Below, one piece after another: positions 33,601 to 41,650 of a DNA stretch of 64,000 nucleotides (the stretch's first letter is position 1; each line of letters opens with the position of its first letter). The notes beneath the pieces are model-generated. The model did not search any database. It saw nothing but the letters and a program-made list of their open reading frames with translations, and was not told where the DNA came from. The DNA is from Actinomycetota bacterium (lineage in GTDB: Bacteria; Actinomycetota; Actinomycetes; S36-B12; CAIYMF01). The translations under genes and the position numbers were made by a program. The stretch lies in contig JAPLAU010000027.1 in NCBI GenBank assembly GCA_026393115.1, forward strand, positions 1-64,000. Reading direction: 5' to 3'.

Positions 33601-34451
33601 TCGACTCTCTGCACGCCATCATCGATTCGACCGGAATGAGTCATCGCGGCCGAGTAACCCGACGCGATCTGCTGCTCACGATCGCCGATCTCGATCGGTG
33701 GTCGCGTGCTGCGCGGTCGGCAGGTTCCTCTCGTTCAGCACGTAAGGGTGTCGAGGTCGTCGAGTCGCAACTCGCTCTCGATCTCGGTGATTGTCCAGAA
33801 GAAGTCACCGTGAGCGGACTACCTGAACTCACCGCCCACGAGCGAGTACAAGCAGAACTCCAGGTACTCGGTCTCGATGTCAGCAGTCATGTACTCGACC
33901 CGTATCTGCCGCTGATGCGCGCACTGCAGGTAGCGCGGGCACGCGATCTGGTGGGTACCCGATCACGCCAGCAGGTATTGGTCGCCGGAGTGAAGGTCGC
34001 CACGCAGACACCGCCGGTGCGTTCGGGGCGTCGAGTGATCTTCCTGACTCTCGACGATGCCACTGGTCCAGTCGATGCCACGTTTTTTGACGATGCGCAG
34101 GGGCCCTATGCCGAGACGGTCTTTCATTCTTGGCTCCTGATCGTGCGCGGCGAGATACGTCGTACTGGGCCGCGTGGGGTATCGGTGCGCGCCACGGGCT
34201 GTTGGGAACTTCCGATGGTCGATGCGCTCTGGCGATCTGAGGGGTTGGCCGAGGTGCAAGCGCTACTCAGTACACGAGACGATCCCGATCAGAACGCTCC
34301 TGCAAGCCGGCGAGTCTTGGTTCATCCCAGTGGGTTCCGACAGTCGCCCTACGCCGATCTGGCGCCGGCGGGCACCTCAGTGCGGTCCGGAGCCCCTGGT
34401 GCACCGCCGGGGAAGGTGTGGCACTCCAGCCCAGGCAGCAGCGGATGGTGA
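30696..34451 (+). CDS. dnaE2: Error-prone DNA polymerase III alpha subunit (DnaE2 type)
   Basis: A 1251-residue C-family polymerase. The N-terminal PHP domain begins FVHLHVASGHSMRHGASSP. The palm has SPDIDIDVES with catalytic Asp476 and Asp478, and the third Asp lies in FLKLDVLGLR. The fingers and tandem HhH follow (ASLADFWHRAGVSRPVAERLV), then an OB-fold near residue 1100 and a tail ending HPSGFRQSPYADL and WHSSPGS, typical of actinobacterial DnaE2-like enzymes. QLALD at residue 1025 resembles a sliding-clamp-binding motif. It would perform translesion synthesis after DNA damage under LexA control. ATG 30696 preferred; GTG 30693 directly precedes it. Confidence 0.92.
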   Translation: MTTDPFVHLHVASGHSMRHGASSPSVLVARAAELGQTALALTDRDTLGGAVQFLLACREAGIRPLLGVDLAVMAVANSKASTKLDTVARRRSPVRGGSDVDPRHPRVVLLARGARGWAALCRIVSVAHQADPPVLTLDHIAAVLDRHALDGSLTVLLGAESEVARAIRARRPDSAAAALRPWCEVFGSEVRLEVVSHRARDSSLTVSDLEGAVSRGLPLSTAAAARVLGFAREHQVGAVLTNAVRHVDPQSARVVDLLDAVRRLVPLDSRHLDRANAEGHLKSGPAMARIAEEVCASAGLDSPEVARLLSDTRELAQRCILDPVTDVGLGDLHVPELDVLLDPSSVQRGVPARHSERRRDPAHVAAEAVRADEVLRARCEQGLARRGYDHGPLRREARQRLDDELDVFATLGFAGYVLTVAEVVDLIVARGIRVAARGSGAGSFVAHLLGISGVDPLEHGLLMERFCSTLRRSSPDIDIDVESARRPEIYEAILERFGTDRVACVAMYDTYRVRHAVRDVGAALGMPPSEVDAFAKAFPHVRARQARAALADLPELRRSGFGRLAAQGRLDGFLDLVEALDGLPRHIALHPCGVLLSDASLLDRTPVQASAAGFPMSPFDKDDVEELGFLKLDVLGLRMQSAMAHAIDEVARVDGAAVVGTGGATLLPDGRIDLDALPRDDDATFELIRSTRTLGCFQIESPGQRELLGKFAPETFGDLIIDISLFRPGPVKSDMVTPFLHARQGWSMPTYLHDDLKPVLAETRGVVVFHEQVMHIVSITTGCTLAEADDVRRRMGSPEGQSAARDWYYPAALARGYTLPTVEAFWDVLAAFASFGFCKAHAAAFALPTYQSAWLKAHHPAAFLAGVLTHDPGMYPKRLILDDARHCGVEILGLDVNRSDAEYHVERIGEASDDATYGIRLALNEVRGISDDEVERIVAGQPYASLADFWHRAGVSRPVAERLVVIGAFDSLHAIIDSTGMSHRGRVTRRDLLLTIADLDRWSRAARSAGSSRSARKGVEVVESQLALDLGDCPEEVTVSGLPELTAHERVQAELQVLGLDVSSHVLDPYLPLMRALQVARARDLVGTRSRQQVLVAGVKVATQTPPVRSGRRVIFLTLDDATGPVDATFFDDAQGPYAETVFHSWLLIVRGEIRRTGPRGVSVRATGCWELPMVDALWRSEGLAEVQALLSTRDDPDQNAPASRRVLVHPSGFRQSPYADLAPAGTSVRSGAPGAPPGKVWHSSPGSSGW

Positions 34452-34515
34452 GCTTGATGGTGAGCACTGCGCGGCGAGGCATACCGAAACTCGCTGCGAG
34501 CGGCAGGATGGTCTC

Positions 34516-35754
34516 GTGAGCCGAAGTCAGATCCGACGCGGTGCACGGCCCGAAGGGCTCGGCACTGACGATGACGGCTGCACCGTGCTGCATGTCGACA
34601 TGGATGCGTTCTTCGCATCCGTTGAACTACGACACCGGCCCGAGCTGCGCGGACTTCCCATGGTGGTCGGAGGGGAGAGTGGGCGAGGGGTTGTTCTCGC
34701 TGCCACCTACGAAGCGCGCCGATTCGGGATCCACTCGGCGATGCCCATGTCCCGTGCCAGGCGACTGTGTGCCGACTTGGTGATCGTTGCGCCCGATCAC
34801 CACAGTTACACCGAGGTGAGTGCCAGCGTCATGGCATTGTTCGCCAGCATCACTCCATTGGTCGAACCGCTCTCACTTGATGAGGCATTCCTTGACGTGT
34901 CAGGTGCGGTGCGTCGCATGGGTTCACCTGCAACCATCGGAGAGCTGCTGCGCGCACGTGTTCACGATGAGCAAGGCATTACCTGTTCAGTGGGAGTTGC
35001 CAGTTCGAAATTTGTGGCCAAACTTGCCTCAACACGCGCCAAGCCCGATGGGCTCCTCGTTGTCCCCAGCGACGAGGTCATTGCATTCCTCCATCCGCTT
35101 CCGGTCGATGCGCTGTGGGGTGTTGGTGAGCGCACTGAAGAGCAACTGCACCGGCTTGGTTTGCTTACTGTGGGCGATATCGCGCACATCCCCGAATCCA
35201 CGCTGCAGCGTGCACTCGGCAAATCCCTCGGCGCGCATCTGTACGCCCTGTCGTGGGGGCGTGACCCCCGCACCGTGTCACCCCACGAGTCGGAAAAAAG
35301 CATCGGCAATGAAGAAACATTCGCTAGCGATGTTGATGATCCGGCAGTCATTCGACGTGAACTGTTGCGCTTGACCGAGCAGGTGGCCCGCAGATTGCGC
35401 GCGGCTGGTGTCGTGGGTCGCACGGTCAGCCTCAAGGTGCGTTTTGCCGATTTCACCACCATCACGCGCAGTCGCACACTGCCTGAGCCCACCGATGTTG
35501 CCCGCGATCTCTACTCCACCACGGTGCAGTTGTACGAAGCGCTCGGGCTTCAGCGAGCCCGCTTGAGGTTGGTCGGAGTGCGAGTCGAGGGCTTACTCGA
35601 CGCCGATGGTGCTCCAGAGCAGCTGTTGCTCGACGCCCCCGAACATGGCTGGCGCGATGCTGAGCGGGCCGCAGACGCGGCAACTCGTCGGTTCGGGCGT
35701 GGCGCGGTGATTCCAGCGCGGCTGGTAACCCCTCACGAACAGGCAGACGAGTGA
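34516..35754 (+). CDS. dinB: DNA polymerase IV (Y-family, DinB)
   Basis: A 412-residue Y-family polymerase. Catalytic residues are intact: Asp28 in VLHVDMDAFFASVE and Asp122-Glu123 in SLDEAFLDV. Next come the thumb HhH (VDALWGVGERTEEQLHRLGLLTVGDIA) and the little-finger domain. QLLLD at 369-373 is a likely clamp-binding motif. An ImuB would lack the catalytic acids, so this is DinB, not ImuB. GTG 34516 follows AGGA by eight bases; upstream sequence in frame is a shadow of dnaE2. It is the last gene of the SOS operon, 64 bases after dnaE2. Confidence 0.92.
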   Translation: MSRSQIRRGARPEGLGTDDDGCTVLHVDMDAFFASVELRHRPELRGLPMVVGGESGRGVVLAATYEARRFGIHSAMPMSRARRLCADLVIVAPDHHSYTEVSASVMALFASITPLVEPLSLDEAFLDVSGAVRRMGSPATIGELLRARVHDEQGITCSVGVASSKFVAKLASTRAKPDGLLVVPSDEVIAFLHPLPVDALWGVGERTEEQLHRLGLLTVGDIAHIPESTLQRALGKSLGAHLYALSWGRDPRTVSPHESEKSIGNEETFASDVDDPAVIRRELLRLTEQVARRLRAAGVVGRTVSLKVRFADFTTITRSRTLPEPTDVARDLYSTTVQLYEALGLQRARLRLVGVRVEGLLDADGAPEQLLLDAPEHGWRDAERAADAATRRFGRGAVIPARLVTPHEQADE

Positions 35755-35968
35755 GGTGATGTCGCCCATTCGGCCGACCCGGGCAGGTGGTCAGTCGGGA
35801 ACCCCGCGGCGCGACCAGACGTCTGTGAGGTGAAGGACTGGCGTACAGCGCCTTCGGGACGCATAATTTGTGGAAGCCTTCCAAGTTCCCTCATGGGGAC
35901 CTCAAGGGTCTAGTCTGGTACTGACGATCATGGTCGATCCGATCTGCGGCGGAAGCGAGGAGGTTCCC
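35755..35968. other. Intergenic region between dinB and the DUF3040 gene
   Basis: The 214 bases hold no recognisable gene. The segment around 35860-35935 is relatively AT-rich (CATAATTTG) and probably carries the DUF3040 promoter, but no clear -35/-10 pair can be fixed. Confidence 0.4.
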
Positions 35969-36352
35969 GTGCCACTCTCTGAGCATGAGCAGCGACTGCT
36001 TGAGCAGATGGAACGCGCCCTCTATGCCGAGGATCCTAAGTTTGCGTCCACTCTGCGAGACGGCTCCGGCCGCCGCGGTAACCGTCGTCACGTGGCCATC
36101 GGGGTGCTCGGTCTGATCGCTGGCCTTGGTTTGCTCGTCGTTGGCGTGGCAATGCCGCAGCAAGTGGTCGGAGTCGTCGGATTCGTCCTGATGCTCGGTG
36201 GCGCTTTCGTTGCCATTCGCGCAATGCGTGCACCCGCTCCTGAAGAAACGACCGACGAGAAAGCGGCACCGCAGGCTGGCAAGCAGAAGCAGTCCGGTGG
36301 ATTCATGAACCGCGTTGAAGATCGCTGGAACCGTCGCCGCGACGAGCAGTGA
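35969..36352 (+). CDS. DUF3040-family small membrane protein
   Basis: A 127-residue protein. The N-terminus MPLSEHEQRLLEQMERALYAEDPKFA is the DUF3040 signature, followed by a basic patch and two transmembrane helices (about 43-60 and 65-83) and a charged tail. Members are widespread in Actinobacteria near division genes; function unknown. GTG 35969 follows GAGGAGG by five bases. Its stop is one base from that of the convergent transglutaminase gene. Confidence 0.9.
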   Translation: MPLSEHEQRLLEQMERALYAEDPKFASTLRDGSGRRGNRRHVAIGVLGLIAGLGLLVVGVAMPQQVVGVVGFVLMLGGAFVAIRAMRAPAPEETTDEKAAPQAGKQKQSGGFMNRVEDRWNRRRDEQ

Positions 36353-36353
36353 T

Positions 36354-38654
36354 CTACCAGCGTTCTGCGTACTCCCTCTCCTGAAGTCCTTCATTCTCTG
36401 CAGGCCTTTCACTCACTGGTGATCCCTGTCGGCGAGCGCTACGTGGAAACAGGACGGCTGCCCATCGCGCCCCACCGTGCGTCTGATCGCGAAGAGCGTG
36501 GCGAATGGTTCGAAGGTCATCGCGCACCGACGTCGTCGCATCCGACTTCGTCGATCCAGGCGCTCGATAGGCGGCCGACTCGGTTGCCGCGACCAGTCGA
36601 CTCACAGCTGCGGCCGCGTCAGGCGAGAGCGAAAGACCGGTGACCAGTCGCCGACCTGCTTGGCGAGGAGTCTCGCTAGGCGACCAGGTACGCCCGTAAT
36701 CCATCACGCTATCGCGTAGTTCAGCCCATGCGCCTCTCGCCAACTCATCCTGAGTGCTGCCGTGAAGTCGTGAACGACGTCGGTACGTGCGCACGAGCAG
36801 CGGGAGGGCGAGAACAAGGAGCACCAGTGCACTCACCGCGACAAATGCCAGCCTCCACACACTCACGCCAGACGAGTCCGACGACGAGGTGCCTCGGTCG
36901 GCACGGTCGGCGGCGCTGGCGCGCGGGTCACGTGCACTGGCTGTCGATGAACTCGTTGCCGACGGTGCGGAGGTCGGCTCGTTGCCCGACGTCGCGGGGG
37001 CATAGGCAGGAGTGGTGATCGTCGAACCGTCACCACTGCGAGGCGTCGGTTCAAACCGCGTCCATCCGGTTCCTGGAATCCACAGTTCTGGCCAGGCATG
37101 GGCATTATGTGAGGACACCGACCATGTTCCCGGTGAAACCGCGCGACCAGGCGCAAAGCCCACGGCAACACGGGCGGGGATTCCTTGTGAGCGCGCCATC
37201 AGCGCCATAGCGGCAGCAAACTGCTCGCAATACCCGATGCGTTCAGTGAGGAATTGCTGGAGGTAGGTCGAGTCGCTTCCACTGCGCACGCTGGTGGAGT
37301 AGCGGAAATTGGTGCGGAACCACTGCTGCAGGAGTATCGCCTTGTCGAAGGAGTTATCGGCTCCAGCGCTGATCGTTTGGGCCAGTACGGCAACCGACGC
37401 CGGTATCTCGGTGGTCGTCGAGGCTGTGGGGCCAGTGCCGGTTTGGGCTCGAGCACCGGCGCGAATTGCCTCAGCGTCACTGCCAAGATCGAGAGCGGTG
37501 ACCGTGTAGACGGTGTTCGCGCTCGAAAACTGCTCGGAGAAGACGGTCAGCGTGGCGGGGTCGACAAACCATCCTCCGCCAATCGTTTGGCGTACTGCCG
37601 GATAGGGCTGTGGCAGGTAAGGGCCGGTGAGTGCACCGACCCGAATTGTGTAACTGCGCTCGGGATGGCTGGTCTGCCGTGCAAGTCCGTCGACAGTCGT
37701 GGGCATGCCCGCGTTGAGTTCGTTGGATGCGTTGGGAACAAACGGTGATGCGGTCCACTGGGTTCCATCGAACGTGTCCAGGGCGAGCAGTCGCAGATAC
37801 GGTGCTTGGGCTGCTCCGGATGTGACCGTCAGTAGTTCACGATCGGTGGGGTCGAGGTAGTCGCGTTTGAGCGACACCAGTGGGTTGATGCTCACGCCGG
37901 CAATGTTCGCTCCGCCGCCTCCACCGGTTCCTCGCCCCAACAGTGGTTCGCCGAAGGCGGGAACGACCACAGGAACACAGAGAGCGAGCAGGAGGGCCAC
38001 CGCGCCAGCGCGTCGGGCCCCAGATCCGGCGTGGGCACTCGACGCAGAGTCGTCGAGCACGGCACCCCATTCGCGCGTGGAGTATCGGGAGTCAGTGGCG
38101 AGGATGAGCAGCCACCCGACGGCGCCCGGAAGGAAGCACCACCACGGAGTGCCTCCGGGGATCACCGACACCGGAACCATCAGCAGTGCCAGCAGAGGTA
38201 GGCCCGCCAGCGCGGGGGAGCGCAGTGTCACTGACGACACGTCGACGAGAATCGCGATGAGAGCGATACCGCCCATCAGCAACACAGTCAGCCCGGCACT
38301 TACCGGAACCGGCGGCGCGTACTGCGCAATGGAAGTCAGGCCGTCGATTGCGACGGCTCGGAGGTCGTCAACTGTGTTGCTCGTTGGCACCACCCCACCC
38401 CACAGGTCGCCGCGTACGTAGAGCCAGCACGCGAGGAGTACGGCGCCGGCGCCTTGGGCCAGGGGTGTCAGTACGAGCGGCCAACGAATAATGCGGGCAA
38501 CGAACCCCACCAACGCCACCATGGCAATGGTGGCGAGCGCTGGCGGGTACCACTGCCAATCTCCGAACAAAGGCCACAGCGCCAGAGTGCCGAGCGCGGT
38601 GGCGATGGCCGCAATGATGGTGAAGCGAACGCCCGCCCCACCCTGGGGATTCAT
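36354..38654 (-). CDS. TgpA-like transmembrane transglutaminase-domain protein
   Basis: A 766-residue protein. About six to seven N-terminal transmembrane helices (DUF3488-like, residues 10-235) are followed by an extracytoplasmic transglutaminase domain with Cys in ERIGYCEQFAAAM, His in SHNAHAWPELWIPG and the acidic third residue in RFEPTP. A Ser/Thr/Ala-rich linker, another transmembrane helix (near 612-632) and a DUF4129-like cytoplasmic tail complete it. The start overlaps the DUF58 stop (ATGA). With DUF58 and MoxR it forms the common moxR-DUF58-tgpA operon, implicated in envelope protein maturation but without a settled reaction. Confidence 0.9.
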   Translation of the reverse strand: MNPQGGAGVRFTIIAAIATALGTLALWPLFGDWQWYPPALATIAMVALVGFVARIIRWPLVLTPLAQGAGAVLLACWLYVRGDLWGGVVPTSNTVDDLRAVAIDGLTSIAQYAPPVPVSAGLTVLLMGGIALIAILVDVSSVTLRSPALAGLPLLALLMVPVSVIPGGTPWWCFLPGAVGWLLILATDSRYSTREWGAVLDDSASSAHAGSGARRAGAVALLLALCVPVVVPAFGEPLLGRGTGGGGGANIAGVSINPLVSLKRDYLDPTDRELLTVTSGAAQAPYLRLLALDTFDGTQWTASPFVPNASNELNAGMPTTVDGLARQTSHPERSYTIRVGALTGPYLPQPYPAVRQTIGGGWFVDPATLTVFSEQFSSANTVYTVTALDLGSDAEAIRAGARAQTGTGPTASTTTEIPASVAVLAQTISAGADNSFDKAILLQQWFRTNFRYSTSVRSGSDSTYLQQFLTERIGYCEQFAAAMALMARSQGIPARVAVGFAPGRAVSPGTWSVSSHNAHAWPELWIPGTGWTRFEPTPRSGDGSTITTPAYAPATSGNEPTSAPSATSSSTASARDPRASAADRADRGTSSSDSSGVSVWRLAFVAVSALVLLVLALPLLVRTYRRRSRLHGSTQDELARGAWAELRDSVMDYGRTWSPSETPRQAGRRLVTGLSLSPDAAAAVSRLVAATESAAYRAPGSTKSDATTSVRDDLRTIRHALRDQTHGGARWAAVLFPRSARRQGSPVSERPAENEGLQEREYAERW

Positions 38655-39964
38655 CGCAGCACTCCGGAAGCCAGTGGCAACGAGAGTGCTTCCCATGCGG
38701 CGACAAGTCGAGCGTCATCATCGGCTCGCCGAAGCACAGAATCGTTCAGGAGTCGGTCGGGTGAGAGTACAGCGCTGCGCCAACCGTGCGACGACAAGAG
38801 GGCGGCGGACATCGGTGCAGGAGTGAGGAGCGAATCGGTTGACCATGAGAGCGGATCGATGATGAGGCAGGCGGCCACGCCTCCCGCTCCGCGAAGGCTT
38901 CCCAGAATTTGGGCGTCGGCCGGAGTGAGATCGCTCACGATCGCTAGCAACGTGCCATCGGAAATTGCACGGCGCAGTGCCGCTGAGTCTGAGAGCGTTC
39001 TGTTTCTGCCAGAGCGATGCGCGGGATCTCCCGAAACCTCAACGACTGCGAGCGAATCAAGAAGTACGCCTTCGGCGTCGCCGTCGGGCTCGCAGTGGGC
39101 AATGGTGAGGGCATCGGTATCAACCACGCGCACCTGGAGACCATGTCGGATGAGATTCAGAGCGGCACTGGCAGCTGCACTCACGGCCGTTTCGAAACTC
39201 GAGTCGGGAAACGTTCCACGGTGCGATGATGCGCGCCGATCGAGCAAGATTGTGGCGGTGGTTCGCCATGGCTGTTCTTCGCGGCGCACCATCAACTCGC
39301 CAGCACGTGCGGTTGCACGCCAATGAACCCGTCGGAGTTCGTCGCCAGTGCGGTACATCCGTGGAATCACGTCATCATCGCCGGAATGCGCAATCGACCG
39401 CGCCTCACTATCACCGCGGCCACCCCACATTCCCGCGAGCGTGCTGGGTGGAAGCGGAACGACGTGGGGCGTCACGATGACGGTGTCGGTTGCGGTGAAT
39501 GACCGTCGCACTTCGCACAAACCGAAGGGGTCTCGCAAGGTGAGTTGAACGGGGCCCACGGTGTATCGACCGCGCGCAGTTCCTGTGAGTGCAGTGCCGA
39601 GATCGCGACGTCCACCCGATTCAAGTCGGTCGATGACGATGCGTGATGTGGTGCCGAGTGAGTCAGGAACAGCGTCTTCGACGAGTAGTAGTCCGCTCGC
39701 GAAATTCGATGAATTCTCGAGCCGAACCAGAGCCGTCGTCGATGTGCCCACAGCAAGACGTGGAGAGCCCACACCTCGTGCGCACGTGAGTCGGTAGCGC
39801 GTGCGAACAATGAGTGCCGCGCACACGAGCGGCAGCGCTATGGCAAGAATGCCGACGCTGAGAAGGTCGTGTTGACCTAGCAGCCACGCAAGGAACAGCA
39901 CCGCAATTCCGGACACGGCTACGGTTCGACCGCGAACCGTCAACCCCCGAAGTGCCTCACCCAT
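38651..39964 (-). CDS. DUF58-domain membrane protein
   Basis: A 437-residue protein with two N-terminal transmembrane helices (about 15-50), a beta-rich middle, and the DUF58 signature YRTGDELRRVHWRATARAGELMVRR near 210-240. The remainder has a von Willebrand-A-like character (TILLDRRAS, LLAIVSDLTPAD). DUF58 proteins are partners of MoxR ATPases. The ATG is six bases from the MoxR stop, and the stop overlaps the next start. Confidence 0.9.
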   Translation of the reverse strand: MGEALRGLTVRGRTVAVSGIAVLFLAWLLGQHDLLSVGILAIALPLVCAALIVRTRYRLTCARGVGSPRLAVGTSTTALVRLENSSNFASGLLLVEDAVPDSLGTTSRIVIDRLESGGRRDLGTALTGTARGRYTVGPVQLTLRDPFGLCEVRRSFTATDTVIVTPHVVPLPPSTLAGMWGGRGDSEARSIAHSGDDDVIPRMYRTGDELRRVHWRATARAGELMVRREEQPWRTTATILLDRRASSHRGTFPDSSFETAVSAAASAALNLIRHGLQVRVVDTDALTIAHCEPDGDAEGVLLDSLAVVEVSGDPAHRSGRNRTLSDSAALRRAISDGTLLAIVSDLTPADAQILGSLRGAGGVAACLIIDPLSWSTDSLLTPAPMSAALLSSHGWRSAVLSPDRLLNDSVLRRADDDARLVAAWEALSLPLASGVLR

Positions 39965-39969
39965 GTCGG

Positions 39970-41064
39970 CTACGTAGCAACCGGAACGCGTGCGAGGAGG
40001 TCAGTGACGACTGCTTCAGGAGTGCGTCGTGCCACGGCGGCCTCGGCTGTGAGCAAGAGCCGATGGGCGAGAACTGGAATAGCCAGTGACTTGATGTCAT
40101 CGGGAAGCACGTGATCGCGACCATCAAGTGCGGCAGCGGCTTTCGACGCGCGTACGAGGTGCAGGGTCGCGCGCGGTGAGGCACCGAGACGCAAATCGGG
40201 AGACGTACGAGTTGCGGCGACGAGGTCGACGGCGTAGCGACGGATTGGTGCCGACACGTGAATCGACCGCACCGACGCGACCAGTCGCGAGAGTTCAGCA
40301 GCATCGGCCACCGACACAACCCGTTCGAGGGGGTCGGCGCCCGCGTGCGCGTTGAGCATGTCCATCTCGGCGTTGATGCTGGGGTACCCCATCGCGATGC
40401 GTGCCATGAATCTGTCCCGCTGCGCTTCCGGAAGTGGATAGGTACCTTCCATGTCGATCGGATTCTGTGTTGCGATGACCATGAACGGCGAGGTGAGGCG
40501 GTAGGTCGTGCCATCGACGGTGACCTGCTGCTCTTCCATGCATTCAAGGAGAGCGGATTGAGTTTTGGGCGAGGCCCGGTTGATTTCGTCACCGAGAACG
40601 ATGTTCGCGAAAACGGCACCGGGTCGGAATTCGAAGTGTCGAGTTTCCTGATTAAAGACGCTAACGCCGGTGAGATCGCCGGGAAGGAGGTCAGGCGTGA
40701 ACTGGATTCGTTGCATCGAACAGTCGATTGATCGCGCGAGTGCTTTCGCAAGCATCGTCTTTCCGACTCCGGGTACGTCTTCGATGAGCAGGTGACCTTC
40801 GGCCAGTAGCACCGTGATGGCCAGACGCACGGTGTCGTCCTTGCCCTCGATTACCGAAGCGACGGATGCGCGGATGGTCTCGGCGGCCGCCGCGACGGTC
40901 GTTGCGCCGGTGGGGGTTGTGGCGACGCTAGTCGCGTCAGTGGGGGACGTGGCGACGGTGGTGGCGTCGGCGGGGGATGCGGTCACCCCCCGATTGTCAC
41001 CCGGGAGTGGCTGCGCCGCGAACCTGACCCCACTCCGGGAGGCCGAACGGGTGGGCGGCACCAT
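39970..41064 (-). CDS. MoxR-family AAA+ ATPase
   Basis: A 364-residue AAA+ chaperone-like ATPase. Walker A is EDVPGVGKTMLAKALA, Walker B is IVLGDEINRASPKTQSALLECM, sensor 1 is FMVIATQNPIDMEGTYPLPEAQRDRF. The first 65 residues are low complexity and include three 10-residue repeats of the kind PTDATSVATT, encoded by three 30-bp units. ATG 41064 with AAGGA upstream is preferred; an ATG at 41097 would overlap the divergent MaoC gene head to head. First gene of the moxR-DUF58-transglutaminase operon. Confidence 0.9.
   Translation of the reverse strand: MVPPTRSASRSGVRFAAQPLPGDNRGVTASPADATTVATSPTDATSVATTPTGATTVAAAAETIRASVASVIEGKDDTVRLAITVLLAEGHLLIEDVPGVGKTMLAKALARSIDCSMQRIQFTPDLLPGDLTGVSVFNQETRHFEFRPGAVFANIVLGDEINRASPKTQSALLECMEEQQVTVDGTTYRLTSPFMVIATQNPIDMEGTYPLPEAQRDRFMARIAMGYPSINAEMDMLNAHAGADPLERVVSVADAAELSRLVASVRSIHVSAPIRRYAVDLVAATRTSPDLRLGASPRATLHLVRASKAAAALDGRDHVLPDDIKSLAIPVLAHRLLLTAEAAVARRTPEAVVTDLLARVPVAT
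40894..40983 (-). repeat. Three 30-bp tandem units in the moxR 5' coding region
   Basis: Units at 40894-40923, 40924-40953 and 40954-40983 are similar and in frame, each encoding a ten-residue Ala/Thr/Val-rich segment. They lie before the AAA+ domain, in a stretch expected to be disordered. Confidence 0.8.
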
Positions 41065-41095
41065 GTAATCCTTGGCTTCGTTATCGGAGGTACGC

Positions 41096-41632
41096 ATGAC
41101 TACTCACCCCGCCGTCCTCGGCCGGTTCTTCGACGATTTCGCCGTGGGCGACGTCTACCAGCATCCCTTCGGGCGCACTATCTCCGAAGCCGACTCGACG
41201 TGGTTCACCCAGTTGACGTGCAACACCAATCAAAATCACTTCAACGCGCATCTGGCGTCGTCGAATCCGATTACGGCCGGACGCATCATCGTGAATTCGG
41301 GATTGACCGTTGCCTTGGTGCTTGGGCTGTCGGTCATCGACATGAGCCAGAACGCTGTGGCGAATTTGGGCTGGACCGATATCAAGCTGACCCATCCGGT
41401 CTACATCGGCGACACCATCTATGCCGAGAGCATTTGCCTCGACAAGCGCGAGAGTTCGTCGCGGCCGGGTATGGGTGTCATCACGATGCGTACTCGCGGA
41501 CTCAACCAGGACGGCGACGAGATCATGACTTATCTGCGTACGGTCATGGTCCCCAAGCGCGAGACGGGAATCGGTCAGAATTACTTCCCGCAAGCGAAAT
41601 CGGGTCCGCTCGTGATGCCCGAGCAGGCCTGA
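41096..41632 (+). CDS. MaoC-like hotdog-fold dehydratase/hydratase
   Basis: A 178-residue hotdog-fold protein. The pattern FFDDFAVGDVYQHPFGRTISEADSTWFTQLT precedes the active-site segment NTNQNHFNAHLA, where the Asp of the usual GDxNPxH motif is replaced by Asn while the His is kept. This variant is familiar from a MaoC subgroup that includes mesaconyl/itaconyl-type CoA hydratases, as far as memory serves. ATG 41096 follows CGGAGG by five bases. It is divergent from moxR and 18 bases from the methyltransferase. Confidence 0.8.
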   Translation: MTTHPAVLGRFFDDFAVGDVYQHPFGRTISEADSTWFTQLTCNTNQNHFNAHLASSNPITAGRIIVNSGLTVALVLGLSVIDMSQNAVANLGWTDIKLTHPVYIGDTIYAESICLDKRESSSRPGMGVITMRTRGLNQDGDEIMTYLRTVMVPKRETGIGQNYFPQAKSGPLVMPEQA

Positions 41633-41650
41633 CCCGAAACCCCGTCCCCG

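Noticed and set aside
34516-35754. ImuB identity for the Y-family polymerase
   Set aside because: Catalytic Asp28, Asp122 and Glu123 are intact, whereas ImuB lacks them, so DinB is the better call.
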